Positions 1 through 11,900 of a stretch of DNA of 35,634 nucleotides are shown piece by piece. Under the pieces are notes generated by a model. It saw only the letters and a list, made by a program, of their open reading frames with translations. It searched no databases and was not told the origin of the DNA. Both the position numbers and the translations under genes were made by a program. How positions within the stretch are numbered: position 1 is the first letter of the stretch; each line of letters starts with the position of its first letter. The stretch covers positions 388,379 through 424,012 of the forward strand of contig NW_003116458.1 in NCBI RefSeq assembly GCF_000003605.2. The letters run 5' to 3'. Origin of the DNA: Saccoglossus kowalevskii (Eukaryota; Hemichordata; Enteropneusta; Harrimaniidae).

Positions 1-716
1 GTTGACGCGATTTACTGGCAGACTGTAAAATTATTTTGTAAATTGTCTCCAATGTTAAACTGAATGAAGGCATTTTAGATTCAATCTGATTCGTAGGGTA
101 TATTACATGGTTGAGTTACTTGTAACTAATAACTGGTGTTGTAGATCATTACGAATAGTTTGTATTTTCTCAGCAAAGAATTCTGCGAAGTGATGTGCAA
201 TTACTTTAGTATTTGTATGAGATGGTGACGTTTTCTTGGGTAACAAATTTGTTGATGGTGTTAAATATGATTTTCCCATTCGTTATATTCTCGGTAACCA
301 TACACAAAAACTGTGCTAAATGTTTTTCCTTCATTTATTTTTTTTAAGGATAATTTGTTTCCACTGTGTGAATTATTTTTCCTGAGATTTAGACGTGCTG
401 AATGTTTTGTCTGGCTATTGATCCCTACAGAATGTTTTCTTCTTGATTTGTTTCTGGCAAAATTTGTTTTCCAATTCTGCCATCGCCCAGAGTTTCTAAT
501 TGTGCGCTCAACATGTTGATGTTTACACATTTTTTGTAATGTAAATTATTGCGAACAATCAACTCAATAACATTTGTTTGTTAGTAATAAAATTCAAATC
601 AAAATACTATAAATATTAAAAACAAACAGGTCTTACATATCAGTGTACTAACTGTGCAGCCTGCGTTCGGTCATGCAGATACGTATAATACACAGGTTCC
701 GATAGCTTTGTTCATA
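1..716. other. Intergenic DNA, no gene recognised
   Basis: This AT-rich stretch has only short open frames on either strand. The longest, 89 codons at 261-530 on the minus strand, is basic and serine/asparagine rich and resembles no family I know. No splice-bounded exon or RNA gene was recognised. Confidence 0.5.
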
Positions 717-724
717 ACACTTAC

Positions 725-873
725 CAGTGGCGGATCCAACAAAATGTATTGGGGGGGGGGGGCAAGCTTCGCTTAAGATATACGAAGCGAAAATCGCAGA
801 GAAGCTATGCGTAATCCAGATGATATGAATAGTCATGCGTTGGGGGGGGGGTGGCCCCCTGGATCCGCCACTG
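725..873. mobile_element. Non-autonomous hAT-type miniature element
   Basis: The element is 149 bp. It begins CAGTGGCGGATCCA and ends with the exact reverse complement of those 14 bases. It is flanked by a perfect 8-bp direct repeat, acacttac, at 717-724 and 874-881. An 8-bp target-site duplication with CAG..CTG ends is the signature of hAT-superfamily insertions. The interior has runs of 12 and 10 G and no coding capacity, so it would have to be moved by a transposase encoded elsewhere. The family call rests on ends plus duplication only. Confidence 0.85.
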
Positions 874-3430
874 ACACTTACGCATTTGAACAGGCAAATG
901 CGTTATTTTCTTTTCGATTCCATACGTAAGCAAATAATTTCCCACGAGGAACATAAAACGCGTTAAAAATAATGTGTAACTATATTTCATGTCGATTTAT
1001 AAGGCCATATTCCAAAATAATCAGATGCAAAGGAAACACCAGGAATGCAAATATATGTAATAAAATCTATCTCCTTCATTAGCGTATATGTGACCTATAA
1101 CACAGACAGTTAGTGTGATGTGTGAAGGTCACTTTCTCTATAGCTTATAACCAGATAGTGATTGTCTTTATTCAAAACGTTTTTTTCTCTCTCAAATAAT
1201 GTCCCAGACTGGTTGTCCTCGTCACGAGCTGCTGGTTCATTGTTTTATTTTTTCCCATTCCCATCACATCATCCTCTTTCTGTGAGGTTTAGAGCTTGTC
1301 ATGACTCTTTTCACAATTTTGTCGGCACAGTATTTCAAAGAATCATAATAAAGTGATGAAAAGTCCCAAATTCGCCAAAAAGCTACAAATGACAATGAGT
1401 ACAAGTAGAGTTACATCTCACAACTCATACACTTCAAATGAAGTGGAATTGGTCGGTTGAATTATTTCATTTATATCTAAGGTTTAAAGTTTGTTAATTA
1501 TTATTTAAAACTAAGGAATTCTATTCGACCATCCCCATTGTGATAAGAATGAGAGCTGGACCTTATTTATATGGGTAAATATATTAGTATTGTAGACAAA
1601 GACTATCTGTAACCGATAATATTTTGAAACAAAGTAGATAATCAGTTATTCTAATTATTCCAACATTCAGAGCAATTTCAATAAAAATCTCAAAATCTCA
1701 AAAGGTTTCTAGCGGATAGACCAGCATTACTTTCGCACCCATCCACCACAATGTTGTAGGTCGCCAACCCTATCCACCAATTCACGTCTCCGTCCGGTCG
1801 GGCTGCTAACTTCAAATACTAGTATAAAACATATCATTGTTATAGTAGCGATGAAACAAATCAACGCCGCAGCCAATGCCACGATCATTTTATTGCATAT
1901 TTACAAAAATAATATTTCTAGTAATACATGAACAAGTACATGAAAAAATAAATTACGCAATTTTATTTCGTGTTGTGAAACACCTGTTTACTAAACTTTT
2001 GATCATTTCATCATCTCTAATTTAAGTAGATATAAAGGTTATGCATTTAGCACGGATTGTAATATTTTTTGTTGGTCTAAATGATATTTAGGGAAAGTAA
2101 AAAGTGTAATTCATCTTCAATATCATTTAGCGTGCAGCATCTTTAGCTGGGCATGTCTTCCTTTCTCAGTTGCTAAATTGTGGTTACTTATTCTAAATTT
2201 AGACATAATAATTCTTTAATTGGTATTTAATGTAGCAAGGTAAGTTTGCAAACTGTATTTGTTCTTGTATACAGTCTCAACTTTGAATTTTCTTTTTTTA
2301 TATTTTGTCTCCAGAAATTTATATAGTTTTGTGTTAATTTTATATAAATTTCTTTAGTATTTGTGTATTGAATTGCACGGAAAAGTTTTGCAAAGTTGCT
2401 CTGCAGACAGTTTATATTGCCGGGTAACATTCATAAACATATGTATAAACATTTCGCGTTTATCATACAGCAGGATTTACGCCCGAGATGTTCGACGTTC
2501 GAGCAATGCACAATGTTGACTTATAGATTATATTCTCCCAGAGTTCTGTGCGCGAAGTTCTGAAGGTTACAACGTCGAGTGCGAAGCAGAGGACGAGGTA
2601 ACATTGGAAGTCATGTTACGAATTCAAAGGTTTTCTCACGTTCTATCCACATTGAACAGAATCTCTGCATATTGCTTTCTCAAACATAGACAGGTAGATG
2701 ATATAAATAGCCTTGCATGTATGCATACACTGCATATGACGTGAACGAACTCTAGGCTCTGACTGGTGTTATAGGCTATAGGATAAGTAGGTCATAAACA
2801 GGTCATTTTACTGAACTGTTAACTGGGTTAACGTCCTTTACATGAAAAAGCGTCCCCTTAAACTATAACCGATTCAGTTTATAAGTCAGAGTTCAATCTG
2901 GAGTACAAACACGTACAACATAAGCATGTGAGCTGATCTGTGATTACTATAATCATCTGTCCGTATAGATATGCATATATGAACCCCGGGAGATAGGGAT
3001 AGGAAGATATACATCATAGACTAACAGACAGTTTTAGGTTTAGATCTGTGTATATTAATTATCTAATTCATGTAATAATGAATGTTTGAATTAAATTTGG
3101 TATATTGTGCAAATCTGTGTATATTTATAGTATATGATTATTTGAAAAGCATGCCTATATGCACTTTTACAGATTTTTGAAACCCTCAATTGGAGTATGA
3201 AAAGTTCAATAATAAATATAAATTTATTTGCTTCTTGTTTCAGATGAAATTCTGTACAATGTATCCACATTATTATGAAACAAGTAGATTATTTTTAATT
3301 GTTATTGTTGAGACCATGATGCTATAGTACTTCTCGTCAGTGTTGTAGTGTTCAATAAATTATGTATTATTGATTTACTAGGTTTTGTGCAAATGAATCA
3401 TGGCTGGTCACACACTATAAATAATGGAAT
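874..3430. other. Intergenic or 5' intron DNA, no gene recognised
   Basis: No coding exon is recognisable. A locally CpG-richer patch around 2470-2600 ends in a possible splice donor (gacgag followed by gtaaca) and could be an untranslated first exon or promoter of the ATP-grasp gene downstream. That is a guess from composition and position only. Another possible acceptor lies at 3242-3243 (tgtttcag followed by atg), opening a 27-codon frame that I could not link to the gene. Confidence 0.3.
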
Positions 3431-3700
3431 TTTAGAAAGTTCTTTGACCTAGTCAATCATGGATTACTTCTTTAACAGCTTAAAAATTTACAAATGTTAT
3501 AGTAAATCGCTTAAATGTTTTGATTCATATTAAATCAAAAGTTGTTCAGCTTCAGGGGACAATTTCTGAACCCCAGGTAATATCTACTGGTGCTCCACAA
3601 GGAAGCACACTTGGTTCACTTTTGTTTCATTTTATTCAATGATTTGCCTTTGCATGTTAATAATGTCATTGGAATGTATGCTGACCACTACAGCTATTGA
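3431..3700 (+). pseudogene. Decayed non-LTR retrotransposon reverse transcriptase fragment
   Basis: Translated pieces match the order of conserved reverse-transcriptase blocks in LINE-type elements: an FDLVNH block at about 3443-3460, then GAPQGSTLG at 3589-3615, then a block reading like LFNDLP, then MYAD at 3674-3685 where a catalytic YADD box is expected. The blocks sit in different frames, with several in-frame stops (for example after the FDLVNH block) and a frameshift between GAPQGSTLG and MYAD. The second aspartate of the box is replaced. It is therefore a dead relic lying in the intron or upstream region just before the ATP-grasp exon at 4071. Confidence 0.75.
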
Positions 3701-4070
3701 ATATTCAAAAAAAAAAATGTATAGACCGGACCTTGGTTAAGTTGCAACAATGTAGATTGTTCTTTTTATTTGAAATGTTGGCCAAGGGTTGTGTTAGAAC
3801 CTACATTAAACACAAAGGTAGAGCTTCTAACATCTTAGCTTTCTAGGGTTTGGTTAGTTCATCAACTTTATTCCTTCAGTAGTGTTGAATAGTGCTGTGT
3901 ATCTAAAGTTTCACGTTTTATCCTGATCCTTCACAACAAAGCCATTTACAATTACCAAGTACTTATAAATATTTCATTTTTTCAGTCTTTGCCTCCAGTT
4001 CTTTCAGCGAAAAAAAAAGAAGAAATTCTAGGCTTTGGTTGATCTCACAAATAAATCATTTTAATTTCAG

Positions 4071-5303
4071 GAAAAGTTTGCCCGACAGTGTTACAGTTGT
4101 AATGTACTTGCAGTACTACCAGCCTGGAAAGACAAGTTCAATGCTAAATTAGAAGACATTGATCCAGCTTTGAAAGAACAGTTCAAGATATATGGAGCAG
4201 TTACTCCACTAATCACAAAAAATACAACACAGCAGCAACTCGACTTGGACAAGTATACAAAGCAATGTGAAGAAATAATTACCACGAAGGACATCAGTAT
4301 TATTCTTTCGTTTCGTGACGTTTCTTCACTCGTAAGTGCAGCTTTGATTGACAAATTCCCACACATAAAAGGGGCTCATTTAGAACCAACCTTTTTGTCA
4401 TACAATAAGTACCTGACAAGGAAATATTTAGATCCAGATCCGGATCCCATAAAATATGCATATTTAGATGTAGAAAATATTTGCATTGAGAAGCTAGATA
4501 AGATCCTAGACTACTTGGGACGACCTGCATTTATTAAGCCAACCACTGGAACTGCATCATTTGGGGTTGCCAAGGTGATGACGACATCAGACATTCTTAA
4601 ACAATTGGACATCTACAAACAAGCACAAGATGTAAAATTGCAAACCTTTTTGAACAACCGATTGGATTATGTAAAATACCCTGAAGCTTTGCAGAATGGT
4701 GCTATTATAGAAGAGTTTATCAGTCCAGTAGCTACTGTTGGTATAGATGGATGTATTCTGAACGGTGACATTCTACAATGGCCAATACATGATATTGTGT
4801 ATTGGCAAAGCAAACCTCACTGCATTAAGGGTTTTGTATTGCCAAGTAACTTAGATGAAAATATACTACAGAAAGTGAAAACACACTATAAAAACGTGGC
4901 GTCCAGAATGATGAATATGGTTACAACAACTCGTTCTTAGCTGTTGAGTTTTTTATCCTAGCAGATGGTTCCTGTAAGTTGATGGAGATAAATGCCCGGA
5001 TGTTTTCACCATTACTACAGATCTATCGACAATGTTTACAGAATGGTGATCCTGTGGAGGCACTATTGAATATGGGGAGTAATATGCCAGTGAAATCGCC
5101 AGAGTTTAAAGGTAGCTATGGGATGAACAGTATGATCACAACATATACATCTGGTAGAGCAGATGAACTGTTGGACTACAATGAAGTAAACCAAGTAAAA
5201 GAGATTCGACCGCTATATGCATCAACTGATAATGTACCATTGCCTAATGGAGATCAAGGAACGATGTTAGCTATAGCTGATATTACAGCTGAATCATATC
5301 AAG
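4071..5303 (+). CDS. ATP-grasp gene, large penultimate exon
   Basis: The acceptor is ttaatttcag at 4061-4070 and the donor is caag followed by gtatta at 5304. The exon enters in phase 0 and leaves after one base of a codon; joined to the next exon this makes a glycine codon. It holds nearly all of the ATP-grasp domain and the apparent frameshift near 4914-4921. Confidence 0.75.
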
Positions 5304-5710
5304 GTATTAAATAATCACTTGATCAATATTCAAGTTACAGGTTCAGTTCTTGTTATAAATATTTAACAATGGCTTGTATTGTGCCAAGCATGTTGATTCT
5401 GTATTGTAGGAATCCATGATACCTTTGAAACTTGATTAAATGTAAAAAACTTTTCATTCAAACATAATGAAGTTTAGCAAATATAATTTATATAACAACT
5501 TGGTATCATTACCCAGTATTTTGTAAGTTATATCTCAGTTACAACATACCGGTACATGTACCCCGTATGTCTATTCCACTTGCAAGAAGAAAAAAAACAA
5601 GGAAAACTGGCTCACAAACAATATATGGTTTTTTTTCAGGTGTGTTAGATAAATATGAAGAGATATGTGGTAGAGTTGTGAAGATGCCCCAATGGAGCCC
5701 CAGTTTTTGA
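4071..5710 (+). CDS. ATP-grasp ligase, 3' two exons (carnosine-synthase-like), with one frameshift
   Basis: Two exons, 4071-5303 and 5640-5710, encode about 434 residues of an ATP-grasp enzyme, the fold that uses ATP to join a carboxylate to an amine or thiol. Visible motifs in order are an N-terminal alpha/beta region, the ATP-binding lysine and Gly/Ser/Thr-rich loop (IKPTTGTASFG, from 4533), the hinge acidic pair (AIIEEFI, 4704-4724), and the metal-binding E-x-N-x-R strand (LMEINARM, 4979-5002). The frame changes near 4914-4921: upstream it runs into TAG at 4938-4940, while the next frame continues smoothly through AVEFF to the metal-binding motif. The reading therefore needs a 1-base shift, which may be an assembly error or a real lesion. 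The exon opens after ttaatttcag (4061-4070) with a stop just before, so earlier exons must exist but were not found. Carnosine synthase is the nearest family I can name; the substrate is not determinable. Confidence 0.75.
5640..5710 (+). CDS. ATP-grasp gene, terminal exon
   Basis: The acceptor is a T-run followed by cag at 5637-5639. The frame continues from the preceding exon and gives GVLDKYEEICGRVVKMPQW and a few more residues before TGA at 5708-5710. The open frame, the matching phase and the strong acceptor support it as the last coding exon. Confidence 0.7.
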
Positions 5711-5972
5711 TTACTATTCCTGTCAGTGTGATACACAGCAGTGTCAATGATTTAAGGAATACAATATGCACAGAATGAACTTGTACTTAATATTTTATTA
5801 CATTTGTGATCTATAACATTAATATCGAATCACACACAAGATTATGTACATGGATTTCAATGAACATTTTAAAATTAAATATGATGTGATTTAAAATTCA
5901 TTTTCATGGATGAGAGATTATAAACTATGTATGTCATCACACCAACACTGTTTTTCTCTTCTATATCAGTCT
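5711..5972. other. Convergent 3' flank of the ATP-grasp gene and POLE2
   Basis: Only about 260 bp separate the two stop codons, so the two 3' untranslated regions probably overlap or abut. On the minus strand an AATAAA hexamer occupies 5794-5799, about 175 bases past the POLE2 stop. On the plus strand an ATTAAA is present near 5874-5879. No other feature was seen. Confidence 0.5.
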
Positions 5973-5988
5973 TCAATCAGGAATTTTA
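5973..5988 (-). CDS. POLE2: POLE2 coding exon 11 (terminal)
   Basis: A 16-nt coding tail follows the acceptor ttaattgcag (minus strand). It completes the serine codon split by intron 10 and then reads KIPD and TGA (5973-5975). It is short, but phase, acceptor and the family's usual EDSK-type C-terminus all agree. Confidence 0.85.
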
Positions 5989-8900
5989 CTGCAATTAAAA
6001 AATTTAAAACATAATTTTCATTGAACATGTCTGGTAGGTTATTGATTGTATCTGACAGTGAAACAAAATAATTGGCATCATAGACTGATGATGATGTCCA
6101 ATCGGCTATCTAAAATTTAATTTAATTGTCATATCAATAATGTGCGTATGAGTGACATGATGTACATTAAAGTTTGAACATGACCGATCAAGGCATGTTG
6201 GAGATATGGCAAGATCTGGTTTTGAAATTGCAGAAAGATTTCGATGAATTTTAACATTAAAATGGCTTGTGCCCATGTGTCTATGATGTATGCTGTATGA
6301 GTAGTTTGAACATGATTGATCAGTATGGGCTTGTCTAAGACATGGATCCAGAAGTGCATTCATTAAAACAAAATGGGTGTAAAATTTTGAATGTATTCTG
6401 AAAAAACAAAACTTGTACATTTATGACCAAGATCCGCTTCTGGAATGGCTGAAATGTTTGATTTTGATATATTTTTTAGCTTTAAAATACCCACTATTTG
6501 GTAATCTTGAATTAGATCATGAAATGAATGAATGTATTCCAATATGCACGATGTATGTGTAAAGTTTGAATGCAATTGGTTCAGGGATGTCTAAGATACA
6601 GGTGGACACGGACGGAAAGACAGACAGACAGATGGATGAACTGATGGAGGTCAATCCCTGTTTCTAGACTCTGAAGAACAGGGACCTAAGTCACAATTAT
6701 TGCTTAACTTTACAATGGGCAACAATCATTTCAACCAGATGTTATACTTAAGTTGGGTACATTATGATTTTTACTATTAATACAGCACACCAGTACTTCA
6801 TGTTTTCACCTAGCTTGTTTCAGTTTTTACATTTTAAGGAAGTTTTAGAAAAGTATCTACTGTCAAATTTAATTTGAAGGAAACGTGAAAAAGTCATATC
6901 CACATTGCAGAGCATTACACATTATTATACTATACCAGGCAAATATGAGCAGTTATTTATCAATCACAACAAATAATGTGAGAAAAGAAAGAATAATTAC
7001 CTGTCTTCAACTTGCTTACTAGATGGGTAATAAACTTTGAATCCAAAGTCACTGCGTGGAAATGAACCCTACATAAAACAAAGTATATCCTATCAATAAA
7101 AAGCTATGAGTGCTCCATTATACCATAAGGTAAAAATATCATGTTAATTTTAGCAGGTAAATACATTATTTGTATTTCTGTTACTATATTTCTATTTTGG
7201 GGGACTACCTTACATGGCTGTGTAACAATTTTTCTCGACTCAACATGAATTTGTTGAATGATCTGCTGTTGTAACAAAGCATGAAAGAAAACTGTAAATC
7301 AAGTGTTTGTTCACATTTGAGGAGGCAATGTTTTCATGAAGTCCTAGGCCAAATATCTACCAATTTACCTGCATAATACCCATGGTGAAGGGGTACTTTG
7401 GCCTGCTACATTCTATATCTGGTTTCCTGCTAAAAATGTTAAAAGAAACCCCAGTGGGTAAGATGTGTGATTCTTGTAATCTGCATTAAATGTTCAAACT
7501 GCAGAATACAGAGCTACATACCGTGTTTGTACAAATGCAGTTAACACTGTTGACAGTGAATGCTTCATATTTATCAGCAAATACAATAAGATCTGGCAGT
7601 GGGTAGATCCTCAATGCATTGTCATAAGCCCAGTATATTGGTGATACATGCAGTGGTAGTGGACATAGATGACCTTGTGATATCACTGTCTTAGCAAACT
7701 ACAATACAAAAATATAAAAATCAAAGAAAGCTTAGAAAGAACTCCCACGTGCTGAGGAAATAGGGATCATGAAAATGATAAACAAATTATGAATAATCTA
7801 TTAAATAATAATAATAATAGTTTATTACACAACTGTAATCTGCTGTGGATACAGTAAAGTAAAAAAAAAATACTGTAAAATAAAGCAACTGAAAATAACT
7901 ACAAAAATAGTAAAAAATAATGTAAACAAGTCATTGAAAATGAAACAGTCCCCGTTAAATTTTTGAAAGTTCTCTTCGTGCTCGTCATATTAAAGCGGAG
8001 GGGTTGTCGCGAGCGTGTCCTTGAAACTTGAGTTTCCAAGTGGCGTATACAACAGATTGTTTATTTACATCAAAACACGTGTTCCTTGTAGTAGTAATAT
8101 GGCCAAAAATAAAAACAGCCGTTATTCGGCCATTTTTGATCTGATTATGAAACACACTGATATGTATGATGTATGTGCCAAATACGAATGAAAATGGTAC
8201 ATAAATTGTGGAAATATAGTAGTAAGGCCAAAAAGTCAGATGGCTGTCAATCGGCCATCCTTGACCAGATTTTGAAACAAATTGTCATGGACATGCATCC
8301 TAACATGTATAAAGTACATGTATGTGCCAAATTTGAATGAAAACTGACAGAGCACGTCCAAGATACCACATAAAAAAACAAAAACAAGATGCTAGCCAGT
8401 CGACTATCTTTGATCCAATTGCGAAATAAATCGTCATGGACATGTATCATAACATGTGTAATCTAAGTACCAAGTTTGAATGACAACTGACAAAGCATGT
8501 CCAAAATACAACATTTTCAAAAAACAAGATGGCTGCCAGTCAGCCATTTTAAATCAAATCGCTGAACCACTGCATGTGCATATGTCCCACATAAGGTACT
8601 AGACACATGCAAAAAATGAACGGAATCGGTCCACAGGATTCTAAAATACAACTCTGGACAGACTGACGCACGGACGGACAGACAGACAGACTCAGGAACT
8701 CACGAACGGTCAGGGACATGTATCCTAACATGTATGATCTATGTACTAAATTTGAATGAAAACTGACAAAGCATGTCCAAAACACAACATTTTAAAAACA
8801 AGATGGCTGCCAGTCGACCATCTTTGATCCAATTGTGAAATAAATCGTCATGGACATGTATAATCTATGTACCAAGTTTGAATGAAAACTGGCAAAGCAT

Positions 8901-11900
8901 GTCTAAATTACAACATTTTCAAAAAACAAGATGGCTGCTAGTCGGCCATTTTAAATCGAATCGCTAAACCACTGCATGTGCATATGTCCCACATAAAGTA
9001 CTAGGCACATGCTAAATATAAACAGAATCGGTCCGAGGGATTCTAAGATATGAGGCCAGACGGACTCATGGACGCACGGACGGAGACCGAATTATAAGTC
9101 CCCGTTTTCGGACTTTGTCCAAACAGGGACTAATAAGGAGCCACCTTATCCAAGAGCAACTGTAACCCCCAACGCGTCTCATTTGTTACTGCGTATAAAT
9201 TGACACTATCTGGGGCACGTCGCACACGACGAGTACCAACCAACCAACCAAAAACTAATCAACTTTGCTCTGCGCCTTGCCCCAGACAAGCTATATACCA
9301 AGTTTCATTAAAATCCAAACAGTGGTTCTTGAGATATCGAATGGAAAAGACACACACACAGACAGACACACTAACTGCAAAGACTCCCTTTTTGTGCTTC
9401 GCACACAGGAGTCAACAATAACTTGATTTAGTTCACAATATATAACTCATATTATGAACATGTAGTATTAATAATAAGAAATGATCACTAAATCAAAATA
9501 CAAAAGTACATTACTAGAAATACTAACACAAATGAGTAAGTGTGTGAAGTTATGCTACAAGTATATATAGCAGTAGAGAACTTACATGAGCTGGTATCTC
9601 TGAACTGGCAGATGGAAATCTAACACAATTTCTACACATCTTGTTGACTATGTCCTCTTTGAAAACTACAATTTCCTGAGTGCAGTACTGAATTCGACAT
9701 GGATTTGTGGCAAAAATAGATGTTGGAACTTTTTTTCTGAATTCTTCAGTGATACACTCTGATAAAGGTGGCCTACAAGTAACAGAATGCTAAAACTATT
9801 GGGTTTGAAAAAACACATTTATGAATGTACTATTCACAACAACTACATTTCACAAAGCTGATGTGACTGTCTGGGTCAGGGTCACGTGTGGATATGACTG
9901 GATCCAGGATCATGTGTGGATATGACTGGGTACAGGATCATGTGATATGACCAGGTACATGATCATGTGAGGATATGACTGGGAACAGAATCATGTGAAT
10001 ATGACTGGGTATAGGATCATATAGATATGACTGGGTAAAGGATCTTGTGTTGATATGACCGGGTACAGGATCATGTGTGGATATGACCGGGAACAGAATC
10101 ATGTGGATATGACTGGGTACAGGATCATTTAGATATGACTGGGTACAGGATCACGTAGATATGACTGGGTACAGGATCACGTGTAGATATGACTGGGTAC
10201 AGGATCATGTGTGGATATGACTGGGTACAGGATCATGTGGATTTGACTGGGTACAGGAGCATGTGGATATGACTGGGTACAGAATCATGTGAATATGACT
10301 GGGTACAGGATCATGTGGATATGACTGGGTACAGAATCATGTGTGGATATGACCGGGAACAGAATCATGTGTGGATATGACTGGGTACAGAATCATGTGT
10401 GGATATGACCGGGAACAGAATCATGTGTGGATATGTCTGGGTACAGCACAGGATCATGTGTGGATATGACTGGGTACAGCATTATGTGGATATGACTGGA
10501 TACAGGATCATGTGTGGATATGACTGGGTACAGCATTATGTGGATATGACTGGATACAGGATCATGTGTGGATATGACTGGATACAGGATCATGTGTGGA
10601 TATGACTGGATACAGGATCATGTGTGGATATGACTGGGTACAGCATTATGTGGATATGACTGGATACAGGATCATGTGTGGATATGACTGGGTACAGGAT
10701 CATGTGGATATGAATTGGTACAGGGTCCTGAGTGGATACGAGTGTGTCCAGGATCATGTGGATAGGACTTGGGTTCAGAATTATATGGTTATAGTAAAGG
10801 ACACTCACCTGGGCAGTATATGACCGGGTCCAGGGTCCTGTGGACCGGGTACAAACACAAATTTACTCTCCTTGACAAGGGTAGGAAATTCAGTAAGTAT
10901 AACAGACAGCTCATGCAATGAATCTAAAATAAAAGTAAACATACCAGTAACGTTATTCACTGATATCTAAATTTATGCTCGTTATGTGTGAGATTATAAT
11001 TTCATAGGTATAATAACAATCTGCTTTAGTGAATCCTTAATTCCATACCTTTAAGTGCTTTGATATGATGGCTACCATAAGGGGCTGATGAAAAATTTCC
11101 ACAGAAAACAAATGCAGTTGGTGGCACATCAGCAAATCCACTGAACAATGCTTGTAGTTTTTGACGTACTTGCAGCTGATCTAACCAGACATCTGATAAA
11201 AATACAAATATTGCATCCTCATTGTCCTTTTCTATAGTTTTTAATTTTTGAGATGTTTTAACTGATGTAGCTGAGGGTCCACCAAAAAAATTAATAGAAC
11301 CAAAGTAAGACCTGCAACGAAGGTTTATTTGGACAAATTAAATACTGCTTTTAAGGTTCTTTTTGAGATTAAGGCATTTTGTAAGATTTGCAAGCTATAA
11401 TTTAAAATACTTTATTTTCACTTGGGATTAATTCTCTCTATTTTCACTGAAGGAATGATTCAGTGAAAATGAAATCCAGCGAATATACCTTTATTCCTAT
11501 ATTTTACATTTAACTCATCAAAAATTAGTGAAAATAAATTCCATACAAAACAACTAAAAGTCTTTTCAGGAAAAATTAATTCCAGCTAAAATAAAGTATT
11601 TTACAGTACTTATGAATTGAAGATCATAGATCATATATTCATAGGTGTGTATATCTAGATATATATGTACGTATATCTGTGAATTACCAGTAAATATAAT
11701 TGTAAGTATATATGCAAGTGTATATTACACTTATAAACATACTTGATTGTTTTCATTTGAAATAAATCTTGTTGAAATCAAATCAATGTTGCTGGCTGGC
11801 CTTCATTCTCATGAAGCGCTCACATGTCAAAAAGCGGCCTATGACAATTTGTGATTGTGAATGCCATAATCTACTGTCTGTGACATCACTGTACATGTTA

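Noticed and set aside
261-530. 89-codon minus-strand open frame near the left edge
   Set aside because: No recognisable domain, low-complexity basic composition and no splice context. It may be chance in AT-rich DNA, though an exon of an unknown gene cannot be excluded.
3244-3325. Candidate first coding exon (MKFCTMYPHYYETSR...) for the ATP-grasp gene
   Set aside because: It has a good acceptor and a start codon, but only a weak donor in the right phase and no similarity to an ATP-grasp N-terminus that I can recognise.
4300-4530. Minus-strand open frame across the ATP-grasp exon
   Set aside because: It is a shadow of the plus-strand ATP-grasp coding sequence, whose motifs are recognisable.
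10393-10823. Open reading frames on both strands with repeating [14 protein letters not shown]-like or [16 protein letters not shown]-like peptides
   Set aside because: They are translations of the minisatellite. The frames exist only because the repeat lacks stops in that register, and the array lies wholly inside a POLE2 intron.
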